From positions 99,876 through 109,022 of the forward strand of contig DKKL01000031.1 in assembly GCA_002455255.1 (NCBI GenBank): a DNA stretch of 9,147 nucleotides, read 5' to 3'. The notes below the pieces were generated by a model. It was not told the DNA's origin. It saw nothing but the letters and a program-made list of their open reading frames with translations, and made no database searches. Source of the stretch: Candidatus Tepidiaquacellales bacterium UBA6667. GTDB taxonomy: Bacteria; Bacteroidota; Ignavibacteria; Tepidaquicellales; Tepidaquicellaceae. The position numbers were made by a program, and so were the translations under genes. Shown piece by piece: positions 7,336-9,147 of the stretch (the first letter of the stretch is position 1; each line of letters starts with the position of its first letter).

Positions 7336-7995
7336 TTAAACTTCAGTATTAGTAATTTTCTTAAATAAAAAATCAACTTGCTCTTCGATTATCATATTAG
7401 TAGTATCAACTTCAATAGCATCTTTTGCTTTTCTTAAAGGTGATTCTGCTCTTTTTGTATCAATATCATCGCGTTTTTTGATTTCCATAATAATTTTATC
7501 AAGAGATATTTTTTGACCTAAATCATTAAAGTCCTGTTGTCTTCTTATAGCTCTTGTTTTAAGGTCACAAAGTAAAAAAAATTTAAAATCAGCATCAGGA
7601 AAGACTACAGTGCCAATATCTCTTCCATCCATTATCACACTATTTTCTTTGGCATATTCCCTTTGTTTATCAACAAGAATTTTTCTGACTTCTTTTATTT
7701 TACTGACAGTGCTTACTTTGTTAGTAACTTCAATAGTTCTTATTTCATTTGTAACATCTTCATCATTTAAAAAAACACTTTCATCTTTGAATTCAATCTT
7801 CGCATTTTCAGTTAAATTTATAATCCTTTTTGTATCATTAACTTCTATTTTATTTTTAAGAACCAAATAAGTAATACATCTATACATAGCACCACTATCG
7901 ATATACATCACATTAAGTTTTTTAGCAAGAATTTTTGCCGTAGTGCTCTTACCGGTTCCTGCCGGACCATCAATAGCAACAATTATTTTATCCAA
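7336..7995 (-). CDS. cmk: Cytidylate kinase
   Basis: This cytosolic enzyme transfers phosphate from ATP to CMP or dCMP, recycling pyrimidine nucleotides. At 219 residues it has normal length. Motifs: Walker A GPAGTGKST at 10-18, the CMP-binding segment DSGAMYR at 33-39, MDGRDIGTVVFPDA at 122-135, the arginine-rich lid RAIRRQQ at 148-154, and RDDIDTKRAESPL at 175-187 followed by VDTTN at 196-200. The start is TTG at 7993-7995. In frame upstream there are only AAT, ATA and CAA before a TAA, so no ATG is available, and MDKIIVAIDGPAG aligns well with other Cmk N-termini. It lies 68 bases after the lipoprotein gene and 101 bases before rpsA on the same strand; the cmk-rpsA order is conserved in many bacteria. 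Confidence 0.96.
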   Translation of the reverse strand: MDKIIVAIDGPAGTGKSTTAKILAKKLNVMYIDSGAMYRCITYLVLKNKIEVNDTKRIINLTENAKIEFKDESVFLNDEDVTNEIRTIEVTNKVSTVSKIKEVRKILVDKQREYAKENSVIMDGRDIGTVVFPDADFKFFLLCDLKTRAIRRQQDFNDLGQKISLDKIIMEIKKRDDIDTKRAESPLRKAKDAIEVDTTNMIIEEQVDFLFKKITNTEV

Positions 7996-8021
7996 ATTTA
8001 TTTGTTAATTAATCGAATCAA

Positions 8022-8038
8022 TACGGAAATACTCCGTA
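8022..8038 (-). repeat. Hairpin between lipoprotein gene and cmk
   Basis: TACGGA and TCCGTA form a perfect 6-bp stem around a 5-base loop in the 68-base gap after the lipoprotein stop. On the minus strand it is followed by TTGATTCGATTAATT, T-rich but broken by G and C. It could be a weak terminator/attenuator or an RNA-processing site that lowers cmk read-through. It is too weak to call a terminator outright. Confidence 0.4.
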
Positions 8039-8063
8039 ATATTTATATAAGTTATAGGGTAAT

Positions 8064-8681
8064 TTATCTCCACTCAGTATTGACAACTGTTATTTCTCCT
8101 AATCTCATAGGTCCAATAAAAGTAGAAATTTCAGGAGATATTCTTAATTGTAAATTATGCGAGCTGCCATTTCTTCCGCCAATTCCAAAAGCTTTACTTA
8201 ATAAAACATCATAACCAACAGTTCTGAAAAACTGAACTAAATCAACCGAGATATTCATAGGGATAGTTGTTTCCTGTCCTGCACCCGGAATAGTAATAGG
8301 TTGGCTTATATTTCCATTTACAGTTTCAGTATTATCAATTAAAAGTCTCCAACTCATTGTCGTCATAGTTGCAGTTCCCGAATTACTTCCAGAACCTTTA
8401 TTAGGATTTCTTGCTATCAAATTTAGAGTAAAATCTGCCGGGAACCTTCCGGAAGCGAAAGCAGACACAAGGTTAGCAGCATCAATAATATTTAAATTTG
8501 ATGGATTTTCAATATTTGAAATATTCACCCCTGCTATACTGAAATTTTGAACAGAACCTAATTTAAATTTCAGACTTTGCAGATTATTTAAAGCATCTAA
8601 TGCTCCTGTACACGAGATATTATAGACTGATAAAACAGCAATTAATGATAATAATAAAAAATTTGTGGTTTTTTTTCGCAT
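8064..8681 (-). CDS. Probable lipoprotein with LEA type 2-like domain
   Basis: The preferred start is ATG at 8679-8681, giving 205 residues. Another in-frame ATG at 8738 would add 19 residues with a second hydrophobic stretch and spoil the signal peptide. From the chosen start: RKK at 2-4, a hydrophobic core (FLLLSLIAVLSV, 8-19), then NISC with Cys24 as the likely lipidated residue. The lipobox is imperfect (Asn at -3), which relaxed Bacteroidota lipoboxes tolerate. The mature part includes LKFKLGSVQNFSIAGVNISNI, ADFTLNLIARNPN, a strand pair around WRLLIDNTETVNG, and IPGAGQETTIPMNISVDL. This resembles the LEA_2 fold, whose hallmark is a strand ending in NPN followed by a G-rich turn and paired strands. 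Function is unknown; such proteins are envelope lipoproteins, and I infer an outer- or inner-membrane anchor with a periplasmic domain. It is first in the minus-strand block ahead of cmk and rpsA. Confidence 0.65.
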   Translation of the reverse strand: MRKKTTNFLLLSLIAVLSVYNISCTGALDALNNLQSLKFKLGSVQNFSIAGVNISNIENPSNLNIIDAANLVSAFASGRFPADFTLNLIARNPNKGSGSNSGTATMTTMSWRLLIDNTETVNGNISQPITIPGAGQETTIPMNISVDLVQFFRTVGYDVLLSKAFGIGGRNGSSHNLQLRISPEISTFIGPMRLGEITVVNTEWR

Positions 8682-8752
8682 AACAAATAAAATTGTAATT
8701 TTAATAGAAAATTTCAATGCAATAAAATTTGATTTCAAACTTCAGAATTAGG

Positions 8753-8819
8753 AATAAAAAAATTAATAATTGAAATTAACTTAATATTTAAATAACATTT
8801 TTTTCTTAATTTTTTTATT
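8753..8819. repeat. 14-bp perfect inverted repeat in divergent intergenic region
   Basis: AATAAAAAAATTAA at 8753-8766 is the exact reverse complement of TTAATTTTTTTATT at 8806-8819, with 39 bases between. It occupies most of the gap between the divergent lipoprotein gene and the plus-strand gene at 8828. The arms contain 7-base A or T tracts, so part of the match reflects low complexity. Confidence 0.45.
8770..8798 (+). promoter_or_regulatory. Candidate sigma70-like promoter for the gene at 8828
   Basis: TTGAAA (8770-8775, 5 of 6 to TTGACA) and TAACAT (8793-8798, 4 of 6 to TATAAT) are spaced by 17 bases and lie wholly inside the loop of the inverted repeat at 8753-8819. Transcription would begin near 8805, giving a leader of about 20 bases. 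AT-rich DNA yields such matches easily, and Bacteroidota promoters follow a different consensus, so this is tentative. Confidence 0.3.
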
Positions 8820-8827
8820 AATATAAT

Positions 8828-9147
8828 ATGAATATTTTAAATATAATGAACGATTTGAGAAGAAAAATCCTGTTTATTTGCGGGTCAATGAATCAGACAA
8901 CAATGCTTCATAAGATTTCTATGAAGATGCCGGAGTTTGACAGTTATTTTACACCATATTACGGCGATGGAGTAATCAAAAAAGCCAGTGAAATGGGATT
9001 GTTAGATTTTACAGTTTTAGGCGGAAAACTAAAGAAGCAGTCTTTAGAATACATTATAAAGAATAATCTTCAATTAGACAATGGCGGAATTAAGAATGAT
9101 TATGATTTGGTAGTCACCAGCTCAGATTTGATAATTCAAAAAAATAT
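8828..9147 (+). CDS. Partial gene: possible GT-B-like envelope enzyme (N-terminus only)
   Basis: An open frame starts at ATG 8828-8830 and runs off the window after 106 codons, so the C-terminus is missing. ATG at 8846 (codon 7) is an alternative start. After a short basic stretch (DLRRK), KILFICGSMNQTTML resembles the first beta strand and loop of a Rossmann-type or GT-B N-terminal domain, with DSYFTPYYGDG, LLDFTVLGGK and NDYDLVVTSSDLIIQKN downstream. I recall similar unnamed Bacteroidota proteins grouped with CDP-glycerol glycerophosphotransferase or UDP-GlcNAc 2-epimerase-like GT-B folds, but this is memory and the catalytic half is outside the window. Codon use and base composition resemble the cmk-rpsA side more than the asnB unit. 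It is divergent from the lipoprotein gene. Confidence 0.6.
   Translation, partial: MNILNIMNDLRRKILFICGSMNQTTMLHKISMKMPEFDSYFTPYYGDGVIKKASEMGLLDFTVLGGKLKKQSLEYIIKNNLQLDNGGIKNDYDLVVTSSDLIIQKN

Noticed and set aside
7610..8214. Plus-strand open frames across cmk and the lipoprotein gene
   Set aside because: They are antisense to clearly coding genes and have no motifs.
8822..8827. Perfect TATAAT immediately before the ATG at 8828
   Set aside because: As a -10 box it would place the transcription start inside the coding region, unless the ATG at 8846 is the real start. The paired -35 position is only a T-run. Chance in AT-rich DNA is likely.

Overview
The window is AT-rich bacterial DNA. Start codons lack convincing Shine-Dalgarno sequences, and several genes start with TTG. 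Secreted proteins carry a Gln directly after the predicted cleavage site or a loose lipobox, and ribosomal protein S1 has a long acidic N-terminus. Together these suggest the Bacteroidota/Chlorobiota/Ignavibacteria side of the tree. This placement is inference; no 16S or other phylogenetic marker was compared.

Layout: (1) 18-743, minus: a secreted outer-membrane lipoprotein-sorting-like protein. (2) 744-947: a divergent, very AT-rich intergenic region with short palindromes. (3) 948-5254, plus: a compact three-gene unit of an AsnB-type glutamine amidotransferase/asparagine synthetase, a family 4 glycosyltransferase whose N-terminus appears to lie upstream of any canonical start codon, and a CapK/PaaK-like adenylate-forming enzyme coupled to it by a 4-base TTGA overlap. 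This combination is typical of surface-polysaccharide clusters, but here it stands alone and ends at a strong hairpin terminator (5253-5278). (4) 5303-8681, minus: a housekeeping block transcribed as LEA-type-2-like lipoprotein, cmk (cytidylate kinase), rpsA (ribosomal protein S1). (5) 8828-9147, plus: the 5' part of a gene diverging from the lipoprotein gene, possibly a GT-B-type enzyme, cut by the window edge.

How the genes relate: cmk-rpsA is a widely conserved pair, so this end is core genome. The asnB-GT4-capK unit is more AT-rich than rpsA and looks like an inserted accessory glycan module. A plausible but unproven reading is that the GT adds a sugar, the AsnB-like enzyme amidates a carboxylate (for example a uronic acid) or makes Asn, and the CapK-like enzyme activates an acid for attachment to the glycan. 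The most interesting points are this orphan module, the missing start of the GT gene, and an inverted repeat that brackets a candidate promoter at 8753-8819. No CRISPR array, tRNA, rRNA, insertion sequence or integrase was seen.
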